Assembly: GCF_001431415.1 (NCBI RefSeq)
Contig: NZ_LDJI01000006.1
Coordinates: 62,001 to 126,000 of the forward strand
Length of the DNA stretch: 64,000 nt
From: Stenotrophomonas humi
GTDB taxonomy: Bacteria > Pseudomonadota > Gammaproteobacteria > Xanthomonadales > Xanthomonadaceae
Direction: 5' to 3'
Every line of letters starts with the position of its first letter. Within the stretch, counting starts at the first letter, position 1. Below the pieces are notes generated by a model. It was given only the letters and a program-made list of their open reading frames with translations, ran no database searches and was not told the origin of the DNA. The position numbers and the translations under genes are program-made. Shown here in pieces: positions 35,810 to 44,336 of the stretch.

Positions 35810-36517
35810 TCAGCGCTGCGTCGATGCGTTGGCATCGAGCCAGTCGGCCAACCCGGTCAGGGTGTCGAACTGCAGGTCAGGCTGCAGTGCTGGGTCGGTC
35901 CATGTGTGTGATTCGCGGTTGATCCAGCAACCGCGCAGGCCCGCGCGCATCGCGCCGGCAACGTCCATTTCGGCGTGGTCGCCGACATGCAGGACGTGTG
36001 TGTGCGCCACGCCCAGGCGTTCGCAGGCAGCATGGAAAATACCCGGGTCCGGCTTGGCTGCGCCAAATTCGCGTGAGCCCAGCTGGAAGGCGAACAGCTC
36101 GCCGATACCAATGCGCTGCAGGTCGGCATTGCCGTTGCTCACCGCCGCCACCGGCACGCGCGATGCGATGCGGTGCAGTGCTTCCAGCGCATCCGGGTAG
36201 AACTCCACCTGGTTGCGCGCGGCATAGAACGCTTCATACGCCGGCTCCAGCAGGCCGCTGTCCGCGCCGCTGTTTTCCAGCGCTTCGGCCAGTGTCAACC
36301 GGCGCAGGGCGCTGAGGTCATAGTGCAGGTGCGGGTTGTCGCGGAACGAGCGTTCGCGTAGTTCACGCATGGCCGCCACCGGGTACATCGTTGCGGTGGC
36401 GGGGCTGTGCTCGAGCATCCAGTCGTGCAACACCTGGTCAATGCGGGCGCCGATGGGCGCGAATGGCCAGAGGGTGTCGTCCAGGTCGAGGGTGATGGCT
36501 AGGACAGGAAAATTCAC
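35810..36517 (-). CDS. HAD-superfamily hydrolase, YigB-like
   Basis: 235 aa. Motif I DLDDTLW with nucleophile Asp11 and Asp13, motif II in AAVSNGNAD, Lys in GAAKPDPGIF, motif III/IV VGDHAEMDVAGAM. The helical cap sits between motifs I and II. Resembles YigB, which dephosphorylates FMN and sugar phosphates; the actual substrate is uncertain. Upstream in an apparent operon with the aminopeptidase. Confidence 0.85.
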   Translation of the reverse strand: MNFPVLAITLDLDDTLWPFAPIGARIDQVLHDWMLEHSPATATMYPVAAMRELRERSFRDNPHLHYDLSALRRLTLAEALENSGADSGLLEPAYEAFYAARNQVEFYPDALEALHRIASRVPVAAVSNGNADLQRIGIGELFAFQLGSREFGAAKPDPGIFHAACERLGVAHTHVLHVGDHAEMDVAGAMRAGLRGCWINRESHTWTDPALQPDLQFDTLTGLADWLDANASTQR

Positions 36518-36594
36518 CCGGCCATTTTACGGCAAGCCGCCGCTGGCCTGTTGACGGCCGTTGGCGTGCGTGTGGTCAACGTGAACGGCATGGC

Positions 36595-37692
36595 CTATTC
36601 CAGCAGCTTGGCCCAGCCGTGCATGCCGTCCAGCCGGGTCAGCACCAGCTTGACGCAGACCAGCAAGGGCACCGCCAGCAGCAGGCCGACCATGCCCCAC
36701 AGCCAGCCGAACAGCATCAGCGCCAGGATCAGCATCAACGGCGATATCGCCATGCTGCGGCCCAGCACGATGGGCGTGACCAGCTGGCCTTCCAGTGTGT
36801 GCAGGGCCAGGTAGCACAGCGCCGGCAAGGTGGCGGTGAGCGGGTCGCGGAACTCGACAAAGCCCACCAGCAGCATCAGCACGATGCCGATCAATGGCCC
36901 GACATATGGCGCGAAATTCAGCAGCGCCGCCACCGTGCCCCACAGCAGGGCGTCGGGCAGCTCGATGCCCAGCAGCAACAGCACACCCACCAGTACCAGC
37001 CCCAGCACGGTGTTGATCACGGTGATGGTGAGTACATAACGCGATATCTCGCGCTCCATCGAACGCAGGATCTCGGTGGTGAAGCGCTTCTGCTGGCGGT
37101 TGGGTATCAGTGCAATCACGTTCCGCTGCAGGCTGTCGCCATAGATCATGAAGAACAGCGTCAGCAGCACCACCGCCAACACCGATGCCGCCAGTTTGGG
37201 CGTGCGCACCAGCGCCTTGTAGGGATCGTCGAGCTGGGTGCGCACCACCTGCACCTTGCGGTTGTCCTCGCCACCGGCGGCGCGGGCAAAGCTCTCGGCG
37301 GCCAGATTGGCCTGTTGCATCGGCTTCACCAGCGCCTGCACCTGGCGCGATATCTGCCGCATCTGCTGAGGTGCCTGCTGTACCCACTCGGTGGCCGGGC
37401 CGGCCAGTTGCACCGCCAGCGCGCCGGAGGCGGCCAGCCCGCCCAGCACCACCAGCAGCGCAGCCAGCAGGCGCGGCAGATGCAGTTTCTGCAGCAGGCG
37501 GATGATGGGGTTGCCGACCAGCGCGAAGAACATCGCCAGCAGCACCGGCAGGATCACGCTCTGCGCGGCCCACAGTGTGTAACCCACGGCCAGCGTGGCC
37601 AGCACCACCAATGCCATCGGTGCGCGCGGCCGTGGCGGTAGCGGGGTCGGTTCGGCAGGTTGCGGGGATGTTTCAGGCAGCGGCGAGGACAT
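36595..37692 (-). CDS. AI-2E family (PerM-like) membrane permease
   Basis: 365 aa, about eight TMs and a soluble helical insert at about 100-160. Family features: AQSVILPVLLAMFFALVGNP, NFAPYVGPLIGIVLMLLV, HTLEGQLVTPIVLGRS, and the C-terminal LWGMVGLLLAVPLLVCVKLV. The group includes the AI-2 exporter TqsA and Na+/H+ antiporters, so transport direction and substrate are open. Lies 45 bases after the YqjK-like gene and 77 bases before the HAD gene. Confidence 0.87.
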   Translation of the reverse strand: MSSPLPETSPQPAEPTPLPPRPRAPMALVVLATLAVGYTLWAAQSVILPVLLAMFFALVGNPIIRLLQKLHLPRLLAALLVVLGGLAASGALAVQLAGPATEWVQQAPQQMRQISRQVQALVKPMQQANLAAESFARAAGGEDNRKVQVVRTQLDDPYKALVRTPKLAASVLAVVLLTLFFMIYGDSLQRNVIALIPNRQQKRFTTEILRSMEREISRYVLTITVINTVLGLVLVGVLLLLGIELPDALLWGTVAALLNFAPYVGPLIGIVLMLLVGFVEFRDPLTATLPALCYLALHTLEGQLVTPIVLGRSMAISPLMLILALMLFGWLWGMVGLLLAVPLLVCVKLVLTRLDGMHGWAKLLE

Positions 37693-37737
37693 GCGGATGG
37701 TGCCCCGGATGACGGAAGGCGCGTGCTCGCGCCGTGC

Positions 37738-38169
37738 TCAGGATTCTGACAGTTCCGTGGCGGCTTCGGCCGCGCGGGGCGGCATGGGATTGGCGGTCGT
37801 GGTGTCGCGTGCCGGTGCCTGCGCGGCTTCTGCGGCCTGCTCGGCGCCTTCGGCCGCGTCGCCCGCCGCTTCAGCGGCCATGCCGGCAGCAGCGGCGGCG
37901 AACGAGGCCACCGATGCCTGGGCCGAGGCCACCAGCCCGGAAACCGAACCGATCATCTGCAGCCAACGGGCGCCGCTGAACGCGCCGCCCGGTTCCAGCT
38001 TGCCGGCCAGGAAGCCACCGGCCAGGCCGGCGATGACGATGCGGCCGGGTGTCCAGGCACTGCGCCACACACTGTTGAGCGCGCCCCATTGCCGGGTGGT
38101 TTCCTCGCTGCGGACCTGCACCACGGCTTCGGCACGGCGCACGCGGCGTTGCAGTGCGTCGAAATTCAT
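37738..38169 (-). CDS. YqjK-like small membrane-associated protein
   Basis: 143 aa. Helical N-terminus (FDALQRRVRRAEAVVQVRSE), a GIVIAGLAGGFLAGKLEP-like hydrophobic segment around 40-60 and an Ala/Glu-rich tail. The sequence alone is weak; the assignment follows from position, third after a YqjD-like and a YqjE-like gene, with its ATG overlapping the preceding stop by 4 bases. Function unknown. Confidence 0.55.
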   Translation of the reverse strand: MNFDALQRRVRRAEAVVQVRSEETTRQWGALNSVWRSAWTPGRIVIAGLAGGFLAGKLEPGGAFSGARWLQMIGSVSGLVASAQASVASFAAAAAGMAAEAAGDAAEGAEQAAEAAQAPARDTTTANPMPPRAAEAATELSES

Positions 38170-38651
38170 GGCGTTTCCTTCTCTGGAATCTTCACGTCGG
38201 CGTCCGGATCTTCCGTACCGGGTTCATCGAACAGGCCCAGCCGCGACAGCTGCCTGCGGGTGGCATGCATGCCGGTGTGGTGGAAGAAGTAGGAAACCCG
38301 CCATACCGCGTAACCGGTGATGGCCAGGCTGGTGACCGTGGTGATCAGCAGCGCGACGAAAAGTGACAGGCCGATGTACTGCAGGAAGGCGATCAACGTG
38401 GCCGCCATCAACAGCCACGCCGATGCACCGAACACGATGGCCACGCCACTCCAGGCCAGTGCGCGGCCGAAAGCGCTGCGTGCCAGGGCGATATCGGCCG
38501 AGGCCAGACGCCGCAGCGAGCGCAGCGTGTGGCTGGCCGAATCCAGCGTCTGGCGGCCGGCCGCGCCAACCTGGCGGATGCTTTCTTCCAGCCCCGGCGC
38601 GTTGTCCGGGGTGGAATCGTCGTCGACGGGCGGTGTCGCGTTTTCGCTCAC
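38166..38651 (-). CDS. Phage holin family/YqjE-like membrane protein (DUF1469)
   Basis: 161 aa. Acidic soluble N-terminus of about 60 residues, two TMs at about 70-92 (LAWSGVAIVFGASAWLLMAA) and 96-120 (IAFLQYIGLSLFVALLITTV), then a basic tail. Matches the Holin-X/DUF1469 pattern of E. coli YqjE. Despite the name these are chromosomal envelope proteins, not phage holins. Operonic with its neighbours. Confidence 0.75.
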   Translation of the reverse strand: MSENATPPVDDDSTPDNAPGLEESIRQVGAAGRQTLDSASHTLRSLRRLASADIALARSAFGRALAWSGVAIVFGASAWLLMAATLIAFLQYIGLSLFVALLITTVTSLAITGYAVWRVSYFFHHTGMHATRRQLSRLGLFDEPGTEDPDADVKIPEKETP

Positions 38652-38656
38652 GCCGA

Positions 38657-39016
38657 TCAGTCGTTGCTGCGGGCGAGCTTGGCGATGATCCAGCCGGCCG
38701 CGAAGGCCACACCGAACGAAGCCAGCGGACGCTCACGGATAAGCTCGGCGGCGCTGTCGATCAGGTCCTTGCTCTTGTCCATCAGGGCATCCACCTGCTC
38801 CTTGGCGGCAGCGCCGGAGAGTTCGGCGGCGGCCAGGCCGGACAGCGCGCTGTCGGACAGTTCGGCCTTCAGGTTGGCCTTGCCCAGGCGCAGTTCATCG
38901 GCGGCGGCACCGCTGGCGCCCTTGACGGCGCTACCGGCAGCGGAGGCGGCGGACTTCAAATGCGCGCCAGCCTCGCCCAGATGTTCCTTCAGATTGTCGG
39001 TGTTGGTGGGGCTCAT
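38657..39016 (-). CDS. YqjD/ElaB-like DUF883 protein
   Basis: 119 aa. Long amphipathic Ala-rich helix, then a C-terminal hydrophobic anchor in ERPLASFGVAFAAGWIIAKL. E. coli YqjD and ElaB are stationary-phase inner-membrane proteins that bind ribosomes through the N-terminus. First gene of the YqjD-YqjE-YqjK-like set; ribosome site AGGAGAT precedes ATG 39016. The E. coli order yqjD-yqjE-yqjK is conserved here. Confidence 0.75.
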   Translation of the reverse strand: MSPTNTDNLKEHLGEAGAHLKSAASAAGSAVKGASGAAADELRLGKANLKAELSDSALSGLAAAELSGAAAKEQVDALMDKSKDLIDSAAELIRERPLASFGVAFAAGWIIAKLARSND

Positions 39017-39192
39017 CGTGATCTCCTGGTTTCAGCTATATGCGCCGATGTGCGGCGCGCGGGTAACAGCAAGAACGACATCAATAGCAGTTGTCGGGTG
39101 TAAGGATCGTTAGAGCGCATTCACCGTGACAACACAAGCGCATCCGGAACGTACCTGGAAATGCGGATGAACACGTTGCTGCGCGCGTTGCA

Positions 39193-40620
39193 TCATCGCA
39201 TCACCAACTGGCCACGGACGTTGCCACGCAGGATGCTCAGCACCAGTTGCTGCGGGCGCGGGCTGAAACTTGCACGCCAGCTGGCCAGGTCGGTGAACTC
39301 GCCGCTGCTCGCGGCCAGAATCACGTCGCCACCGGCCAATCCCGACTGTGCGGCACGGCTGCCGCGCGCCACGTCGTTGACCAGCACGCCGTTGATGCCG
39401 GCCTGGCGCAGTGATTCGGGCAGATCGGCAAAGGTGGCGCCACCCAGGCGCGGGTCCAGCGAGTCACCGGCGACCGCGCGCGGCTGTTCCTTCAGCGTGG
39501 CCTTGAGTTGCAGCGGCTTGCCGTCGCGGCGCACGTCAAGATCGACGCTGCGGCCCACCGTGGAAAGCCCTTCGAAGTTGTGCAGCGCCTGCGCGTTGTC
39601 CACGCGTTGGCCATTGATGGCCAGTACCACGTCGCCGGCCTTCAGTCCCGCGCCTGCGGCACCGGAGTTGGGCAGCACGCGGGTGATCAGTGCGCCCCGG
39701 GTTTCGCTCAGGCCCAGCCCACTGGCCATCTGCGGGGTCAGATTCTGGGTTTCCACGCCCAGCGTGCCGCGTACCACCACGCCCTTGGTCACCAGCTGCT
39801 CGACCACGTCGCGTGCCAGATTGGAGGGAATGGCCAGGCCCAGGCCGATGTTGCCGGCCATGCTGCCCTGCGGGTTGAAGCTGGCGGTATTGATGCCGAC
39901 CAGCTGGCCGGACAGGTTGACCAGCGCGCCGCCGGAGTTGCCCGGGTTGATCGAGGCGTCGGTCTGGATGAAGTTCTGATAGCCCAGCCCACGGATGCCG
40001 CTGCGGCCCACGGCGGAAACGATGCCCGAGGTCACCGTCTGGCTGAAGCCGAACGGGTTGCCGATGGCCACCACGAAGTCACCCACGCGCAGCTGGTCAC
40101 TGTTGCCCAGCGGCAGCGCGGTGAGCTTTTCTGCCGGGATGCGGATCAGTGCGATGTCGGTGTCCGGATCCGAACCGATGAACTCGGCCTGCACGGTGCG
40201 GCCATCGGCCAGGGTCACGCGCACGTCGTCGGCGTTGTCGATGACGTGGTGGTTGGTCAGCACCAGGCCCTTGGCCGCGTCGATGATGACGCCCGAGCCC
40301 AGCGACTCGTTGATGCGCTCCTGCGGCACCTGCGGGAACAGGCGGCGGAAGAACGGGTCGTCGAAGAACGGGTTGCGCACCCGCACGACCTGTTTGGTGT
40401 TGACGCTGACCACCGCCGGCATGGCCTGTTCCAGCATCGGCGCCAGCGACGGCACTGCCTGCCCGGCGACGGCGGCAGGCAGGGCGGCCGTGGTGGGCAG
40501 CACCGCCGAGGCGTTGGCGGCCTCGGCACGGTTGTCCAGATGGGCATTGATGGCGCTGGCAGTAAAGCCGCCAAAGGCTGCGGCCAGGGCCAGGGTAAGC
40601 AGTGTGGGGAGCGGTCGCAT
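39193..40620 (-). CDS. degQ: DegQ/DegP-type periplasmic serine protease
   Basis: 475 aa. Signal/anchor MRPLPTLLTLALAAAFGG. Trypsin-like domain with the triad His125 (LTNHHVID), Asp155 (DTDIALI) and Ser229 (NPGNSGGAL), and the loop FFDDPFFRRLFPQ typical of DegQ. Two PDZ domains follow (GLGLSETRGALITRVLPNSG about 290-370; GINGVLVNDVARGS about 405-470). Degrades or refolds misfolded envelope proteins, often forming cages. Monocistronic; divergent from nrdJ. Confidence 0.93.
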   Translation of the reverse strand: MRPLPTLLTLALAAAFGGFTASAINAHLDNRAEAANASAVLPTTAALPAAVAGQAVPSLAPMLEQAMPAVVSVNTKQVVRVRNPFFDDPFFRRLFPQVPQERINESLGSGVIIDAAKGLVLTNHHVIDNADDVRVTLADGRTVQAEFIGSDPDTDIALIRIPAEKLTALPLGNSDQLRVGDFVVAIGNPFGFSQTVTSGIVSAVGRSGIRGLGYQNFIQTDASINPGNSGGALVNLSGQLVGINTASFNPQGSMAGNIGLGLAIPSNLARDVVEQLVTKGVVVRGTLGVETQNLTPQMASGLGLSETRGALITRVLPNSGAAGAGLKAGDVVLAINGQRVDNAQALHNFEGLSTVGRSVDLDVRRDGKPLQLKATLKEQPRAVAGDSLDPRLGGATFADLPESLRQAGINGVLVNDVARGSRAAQSGLAGGDVILAASSGEFTDLASWRASFSPRPQQLVLSILRGNVRGQLVMR

Positions 40621-40792
40621 AAGCCGAGAGATTCCATGCAGGGGCGCCGACGGCGGCCCGGGGCGGGGCGGATTGCTGAACGCGAGTGTGGCCGGTGGTG
40701 CCTAAATCGACAATGAAATTCTCTTCCGCACCGCAATCCCAAGGCCGGCGCGCCCTGCACGAAATGCAATAGTCCAGATGCAGATTTTTTGT

Positions 40793-40820
40793 TTGACTTC
40801 ACCCCGGCGGTGGGTAAGCT
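40793..40820 (+). promoter_or_regulatory. Predicted sigma-70 promoter of nrdJ
   Basis: TTGACT (40793-40798), 16-base spacer, TAAGCT (40815-40820). Good -35, weak -10. Transcription would start near 40827, giving a leader of about 250 nt. Confidence 0.45.
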
Positions 40821-40833
40821 TGGTCTCGCCATC

Positions 40834-40851
40834 ACCCACTAGATGTTGGGT
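40834..40851 (+). promoter_or_regulatory. NrdR-box-like operator
   Basis: ACCCACTAGATGTTGGGT, an inverted repeat (ACCCA/TGGGT) whose core ACTAGATGTTG resembles the NrdR consensus ACTATATATTG. It overlaps the predicted transcription start. NrdR is the usual repressor of ribonucleotide reductase genes; a second box at helical spacing, often seen, is not evident. Confidence 0.55.
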
Positions 40852-40861
40852 TGATGTGAAA

Positions 40862-41002
40862 AACGTCCCCAAGCAGTAGGGTTATCGCTCGGGGTGCAAG
40901 CACCCCAACGGAAGGCGTGCAATGACCGCGACAGTGATGCAGAAAACCGGTAGTCCCCGGATTCCTCCCATCCCGCCAGCAGGCGCGTAATCACGCGCCT
41001 GC
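40862..41002 (+). promoter_or_regulatory. Hairpin-rich untranslated leader of nrdJ
   Basis: Stems visible by eye: GGGGTG (40891-40896), loop CAAG, CACCCC (40901-40906), and GCAGGCGCG (40979-40987), loop TAATCA, CGCGCCTGC (40994-41002), with possible long-range pairing of CCCC (40868-40871) to GGGG. A purine-rich AACGGAAGG lies between. It could be a regulatory RNA; the class is unknown to me. Confidence 0.4.
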
Positions 41003-41080
41003 GCGTCGTCGTCGTTGCAGCTCTGCCAGCAGGGAAAAGTAGATCGCACCGCAAGGTGCCCCAGGAGAATTCCCACAATC

Positions 41081-43231
41081 ATGAGTACGGTGCGTCTGGA
41101 AGTGGTCAGCAATCAAACCAAGTCGGACCTGATTCCCCTGCAGCCTGCCTCGCAGGACATCTGGGAGAAGAAGTACCGCCTTACGTCCAAGGCAGGTGAA
41201 GCGCTGGATGCCGATATCGACGGCACCTACCAGCGTGTCGCGCGTGCCCTGGCCGATGCCGAAGCCACCGACGAGAAACGCGCTTACTGGTATGAGCGTT
41301 TCCTGTGGGCGCTGCGCCGCGGGGCCATCCCCGCCGGCCGCATCACCTCCAACGCCGGTGCGCAGGAACACAAGCCGGCCACCAGCACCATCAACTGCAC
41401 CGTGTCGGGCACCATCACCGACTCGATGGACGGCATCCTGGAAAAGGTCCACGAAGCGGGCCTGACCCTGAAGGCCGGCTGTGGCATCGGCTACGAGTTC
41501 AGCACCCTGCGTCCGCGCGGTGCCTTCGTCGCCGGCGCCGGTGCCTACACCTCCGGGCCGATGTCCTTCATGGATATCTACGACAAGATGTGCTTCACCG
41601 TGTCCTCGGCCGGTGGCCGTCGTGGCGCGCAGATGGGCACCTTCGACGTGTCGCACCCGGACGTGAAGGATTTCATCCGCGCCAAGCGCGAGGACGGCCG
41701 CCTGCGCCAGTTCAACCTGTCGCTGCTGATCACCGACGGCTTCATGGACGCGGTCAAGAACGACGCCGACTGGCAGCTGGTGTTCCCGATCAACATCAAG
41801 GAACAGGCCGAAGTCGACCAGAACTCGGCCGATGTGGTCTGGCGCGAATGGCCGACCCACGACAACTACATCGTGCGCGACGACGGCCTGGTGGCCTGCA
41901 AGGTGTACGGGCACATCCGTGCCCGCCACCTGTGGGACATGATCATGGTGTCCACCTATGACTATGCCGAGCCGGGTTTCATCCTGATCGACCGCGTCAA
42001 CGAGATGAACAACAACTGGTGGTGCGAGAACATCCGCGCGACCAACCCGTGTGGCGAACAGCCGCTGCCGCCGTACGGCGCCTGCCTGCTGGGTTCGGTC
42101 AACCTGACCAAGTTCGTGCAGGACCCGTTCACCGACAAGGCCTCGTTCGACTGGGACGAGTACAAGGAAGTGGTGCGCGTGTTCACCCGCATGCTCGACA
42201 ACGTGGTCGAGGTCAACGGCCTGCCGCTGGAGCAGCAGCGCCAGGAAATCATGCGCAAGCGCCGCCACGGCATGGGCTTCCTGGGCCTGGGCAGCACCAT
42301 GACCATGCTCAAGATGAAGTACGGCTCGGCGCAGTCCTGCGAATTCACCGACGCCATCGCCCGTGACATGGCCGTGGCCGGCTGGGAAACCGGCCTGGAG
42401 CTGGCCCGCGAAAAGGGCGCCGCGCCGATCATGGACGAAGAGTTCAAGGTCACCGCCGCCATGCTGCGCCAGCGCCCGGAAATGAAGAAGGACGGCTGGA
42501 AGCTCGGCCAGAAGATCACTGGCAAGGTGCTGCACGCCCGCTACAGCCGCTACATGCAGCGCGTGGCCACGGTGGCCCCGGAGCTGGTGGAAGCCCTGGC
42601 CGAAACCGGCGCGCGCTTCACCCACCACAGCTCCATCGCCCCGACCGGCACCATCAGCCTGTCGCTGGCCAACAACGCTTCCAACGGCATCGAGCCCTCG
42701 TTCGCGCACCACTACAGCCGCAACGTGATCCGCGAAGGCAAGAAGTCCAAGGAAAAGGTGGACGTGTTCTCCTTCGAGCTGCTGGCCTACCGCGCGCTGG
42801 TCAACCAGAAGGCCATGCCCTTCAGCGACGAGCCCGGCGCGCAGCTGCCGGACTACTTCATCAGCGCCGACGACATCTCGCCCAAGGAACACGTGGACGT
42901 GCAGGCCGCCGCGCAGAAGTGGGTGGACAGCTCCATCTCCAAGACCGCCAACGTACCCACCGATTACCCGTACGAGCAGTTCAAGGACATCTACCGCTAC
43001 GCCCACGAGCAGGGTTTGAAGGGCTGCACGACGTTCCGCTTCAACCCGGCCGCCTTCCAGGGCGTGCTGGTGAAGGAAGCCGACCTTGAGAACACCACCT
43101 ACCGTTTCGAGCTGGACGACGGCCAGGTAGTGGAGGTCAAGGGCAACGAGCAGATCGAGTACGACGGCGAAATGCACACCGCCGCCAACCTGTTCGACGC
43201 GCTCAAGGAAGGCTACTACGGCAAGTTCTAA
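41081..43231 (+). CDS. nrdJ: Adenosylcobalamin-dependent class II ribonucleotide reductase, large part (NrdJa)
   Basis: 716 aa. Reduces ribonucleoside diphosphates to deoxy forms using vitamin B12, independent of oxygen. Seen: ATSTINCTVSGTI (first active-site Cys), GCGIGYEFSTLRPRG, SSAGGRRGAQMGT, the finger-loop Cys with NPCGE (ATNPCGEQPLPPYG), RRHGMGFLGLG, and ARFTHHSSIAPTGTISLSLA. ATG 41081 follows AGGAGA. The protein stops after the barrel without the C-terminal cysteine tail, which is encoded separately at 44337-45119, as in Pseudomonas NrdJa/NrdJb. Regulation by NrdR is suggested by the upstream box. Confidence 0.93.
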   Translation: MSTVRLEVVSNQTKSDLIPLQPASQDIWEKKYRLTSKAGEALDADIDGTYQRVARALADAEATDEKRAYWYERFLWALRRGAIPAGRITSNAGAQEHKPATSTINCTVSGTITDSMDGILEKVHEAGLTLKAGCGIGYEFSTLRPRGAFVAGAGAYTSGPMSFMDIYDKMCFTVSSAGGRRGAQMGTFDVSHPDVKDFIRAKREDGRLRQFNLSLLITDGFMDAVKNDADWQLVFPINIKEQAEVDQNSADVVWREWPTHDNYIVRDDGLVACKVYGHIRARHLWDMIMVSTYDYAEPGFILIDRVNEMNNNWWCENIRATNPCGEQPLPPYGACLLGSVNLTKFVQDPFTDKASFDWDEYKEVVRVFTRMLDNVVEVNGLPLEQQRQEIMRKRRHGMGFLGLGSTMTMLKMKYGSAQSCEFTDAIARDMAVAGWETGLELAREKGAAPIMDEEFKVTAAMLRQRPEMKKDGWKLGQKITGKVLHARYSRYMQRVATVAPELVEALAETGARFTHHSSIAPTGTISLSLANNASNGIEPSFAHHYSRNVIREGKKSKEKVDVFSFELLAYRALVNQKAMPFSDEPGAQLPDYFISADDISPKEHVDVQAAAQKWVDSSISKTANVPTDYPYEQFKDIYRYAHEQGLKGCTTFRFNPAAFQGVLVKEADLENTTYRFELDDGQVVEVKGNEQIEYDGEMHTAANLFDALKEGYYGKF

Positions 43232-43273
43232 AAGCTTCCAACGCTGCCCCGCGGACTACGCGGGGTGGCACGA

Positions 43274-43299
43274 CGGTGGTCGCCGCCACCGGGTTTTTG
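43274..43299 (+). terminator. Terminator after nrdJa
   Basis: CGGTGG (43274-43279), loop, CCACCG (43286-43291), then GG and five T. A second stem, CCCCGCG/CGCGGGG at 43247-43265, lies just before. If efficient, it uncouples the following histone-like and nrdJb genes from the nrdJa transcript. Confidence 0.6.
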
Positions 43300-43378
43300 T
43301 TGTGCGTTTGTTTCCCGTCGCATCCGCTTCGATATAGCATCGCCAGCATTACAGACCCGACGCCCTTAGGAGGGCAAC

Positions 43379-44251
43379 ATGAGCAATGGTAATGGTGTAA
43401 CGGCGACCGTCTCCCAGGTTGCTGAAAACGTGAAAGAAACTGCAACTCACCTGGGCGAAACCATCGCTGCCACCGCCACTGAAGCCGTTGCCGTGGTGAA
43501 AACCCGCGCGCGCAAAGTTGAAGCCGGCGCCAAGAAGCAGGTGGCCAAGGTCAAGAAGGCCGTCGTGAAGGCGGAGAAGGTTGTGGCCAAGAAGGCCGCC
43601 ACCGCCAAGAAGGAAGTGAAGAAGACGGTGACCTCCGTGCGCAAGAAGCTGGAGACCGCCAAGGCCAACGCCAAGGCTGAAGCCGCCGAGCTGACCAAGA
43701 AGGGCGCCGGTAAGCGCGCCGCGACCAAGAAGGCCATCGCCAAGGTCGAGAAGAAGGCTGCCACCAAGGTTGCTGCCGCCAAGAAGTCGGTCAAGGCGAC
43801 CGAGAAGAAGGTGGTCAAGGCCGTCAGCAAGAAGGCTGCCGCCGCCAAGAAGTCGGTGAAGGCCGTCGAGAAGAAGGTCGCCAAGGTTGTCGGCAAGAAG
43901 GCCGCCGCAGCCAAGAAGTCGGTGAAGGCTGCCGAGAAGAAGGTTGCCAAGGTCGTCGGCAAGAAGACCGCCGCCGCCAAGAAGACGGTGAAGGCTGCCC
44001 AGAAGAAGGTTGCCAAGGTCATCGGCAAGAAGACCGTCGCCGCCAAAAAGGCAGTGAAGAAGGTCGAGAAGAAGGCCGGCAAGAAGGTCGCCGCCGTCAA
44101 GAAGACGGTGAAGGCCACCGAGAAGAAGGTTGCCCGTAAGGCCACGGTTGCCAAGAAGACTGTCGCCAAGAAGGCAGCTTCGGCCAAGAAGACCGTTGCC
44201 AAGAAAGCCACCGCAGTAAAGAAGGCCGCCAAGAAGGCTGCCCGCAAGTAA
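43379..44251 (+). CDS. Histone H1-like Lys/Ala-rich DNA-binding protein
   Basis: 290 aa, made almost entirely of Lys, Ala and Val. Residues 1-45 are a normal helical segment (VSQVAENVKETATHLGE). After that come tandem units of about 22 residues of the form AAKKSVKAVEKKVAKVVGKK, four near-identical (DNA about 43770-44050), then shorter KKTVAKKA units. It resembles eukaryotic histone H1 tails, chlamydial Hc2 and AlgP. It should bind DNA non-specifically and compact the nucleoid. ATG 43379 behind TAGGAGGG. Lies between the two halves of the class II reductase. Confidence 0.85.
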   Translation: MSNGNGVTATVSQVAENVKETATHLGETIAATATEAVAVVKTRARKVEAGAKKQVAKVKKAVVKAEKVVAKKAATAKKEVKKTVTSVRKKLETAKANAKAEAAELTKKGAGKRAATKKAIAKVEKKAATKVAAAKKSVKATEKKVVKAVSKKAAAAKKSVKAVEKKVAKVVGKKAAAAKKSVKAAEKKVAKVVGKKTAAAKKTVKAAQKKVAKVIGKKTVAAKKAVKKVEKKAGKKVAAVKKTVKATEKKVARKATVAKKTVAKKAASAKKTVAKKATAVKKAAKKAARK

Positions 44252-44270
44252 GCCTAAGCCGCACCGCGCA

Positions 44271-44292
44271 CCCCGTCCCGTCAGGGGCGGGG
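44271..44292 (+). terminator. Hairpin after the histone-like gene
   Basis: CCCCGTCCC (44271-44279), loop GTCA, GGGGCGGGG (44284-44292), one G-T pair. Only two T follow, so partial read-through into nrdJb is possible. Confidence 0.45.
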
Positions 44293-44336
44293 TTGCTGCC
44301 GCAATCCGTACGCAACGCATAACCAGGACTCGCACC

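Larger units (their letters stand above)
40621..41080. other. 460-bp regulatory region of nrdJ and degQ
   Basis: Holds the degQ promoter side on the left, then a probable sigma-70 promoter, an NrdR-box-like palindrome and a leader of about 250 nt with several hairpins before nrdJ. No coding sequence is supported. The leader has no cobalamin-riboswitch B12 box (GCCACTG). Confidence 0.6.

Noticed and set aside
38166..38651. Prophage holin
   Set aside because: The family name suggests phage, but the DUF883-DUF1469-YqjK context is the chromosomal yqjDEK layout and no phage genes are nearby.
40821..41080. Cobalamin riboswitch before nrdJ
   Set aside because: Considered because the enzyme needs B12, but the B12 box GCCACTG and the core GGTGCC-type elements are not present; kept only as an unclassified leader.
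40991..43177. Very long open frame (728 codons) antisense to nrdJ
   Set aside because: It mirrors the codon structure of the high-G+C nrdJ gene, has His/Gly/Val-rich shadow composition, and matches no family; nrdJ itself is unambiguous.
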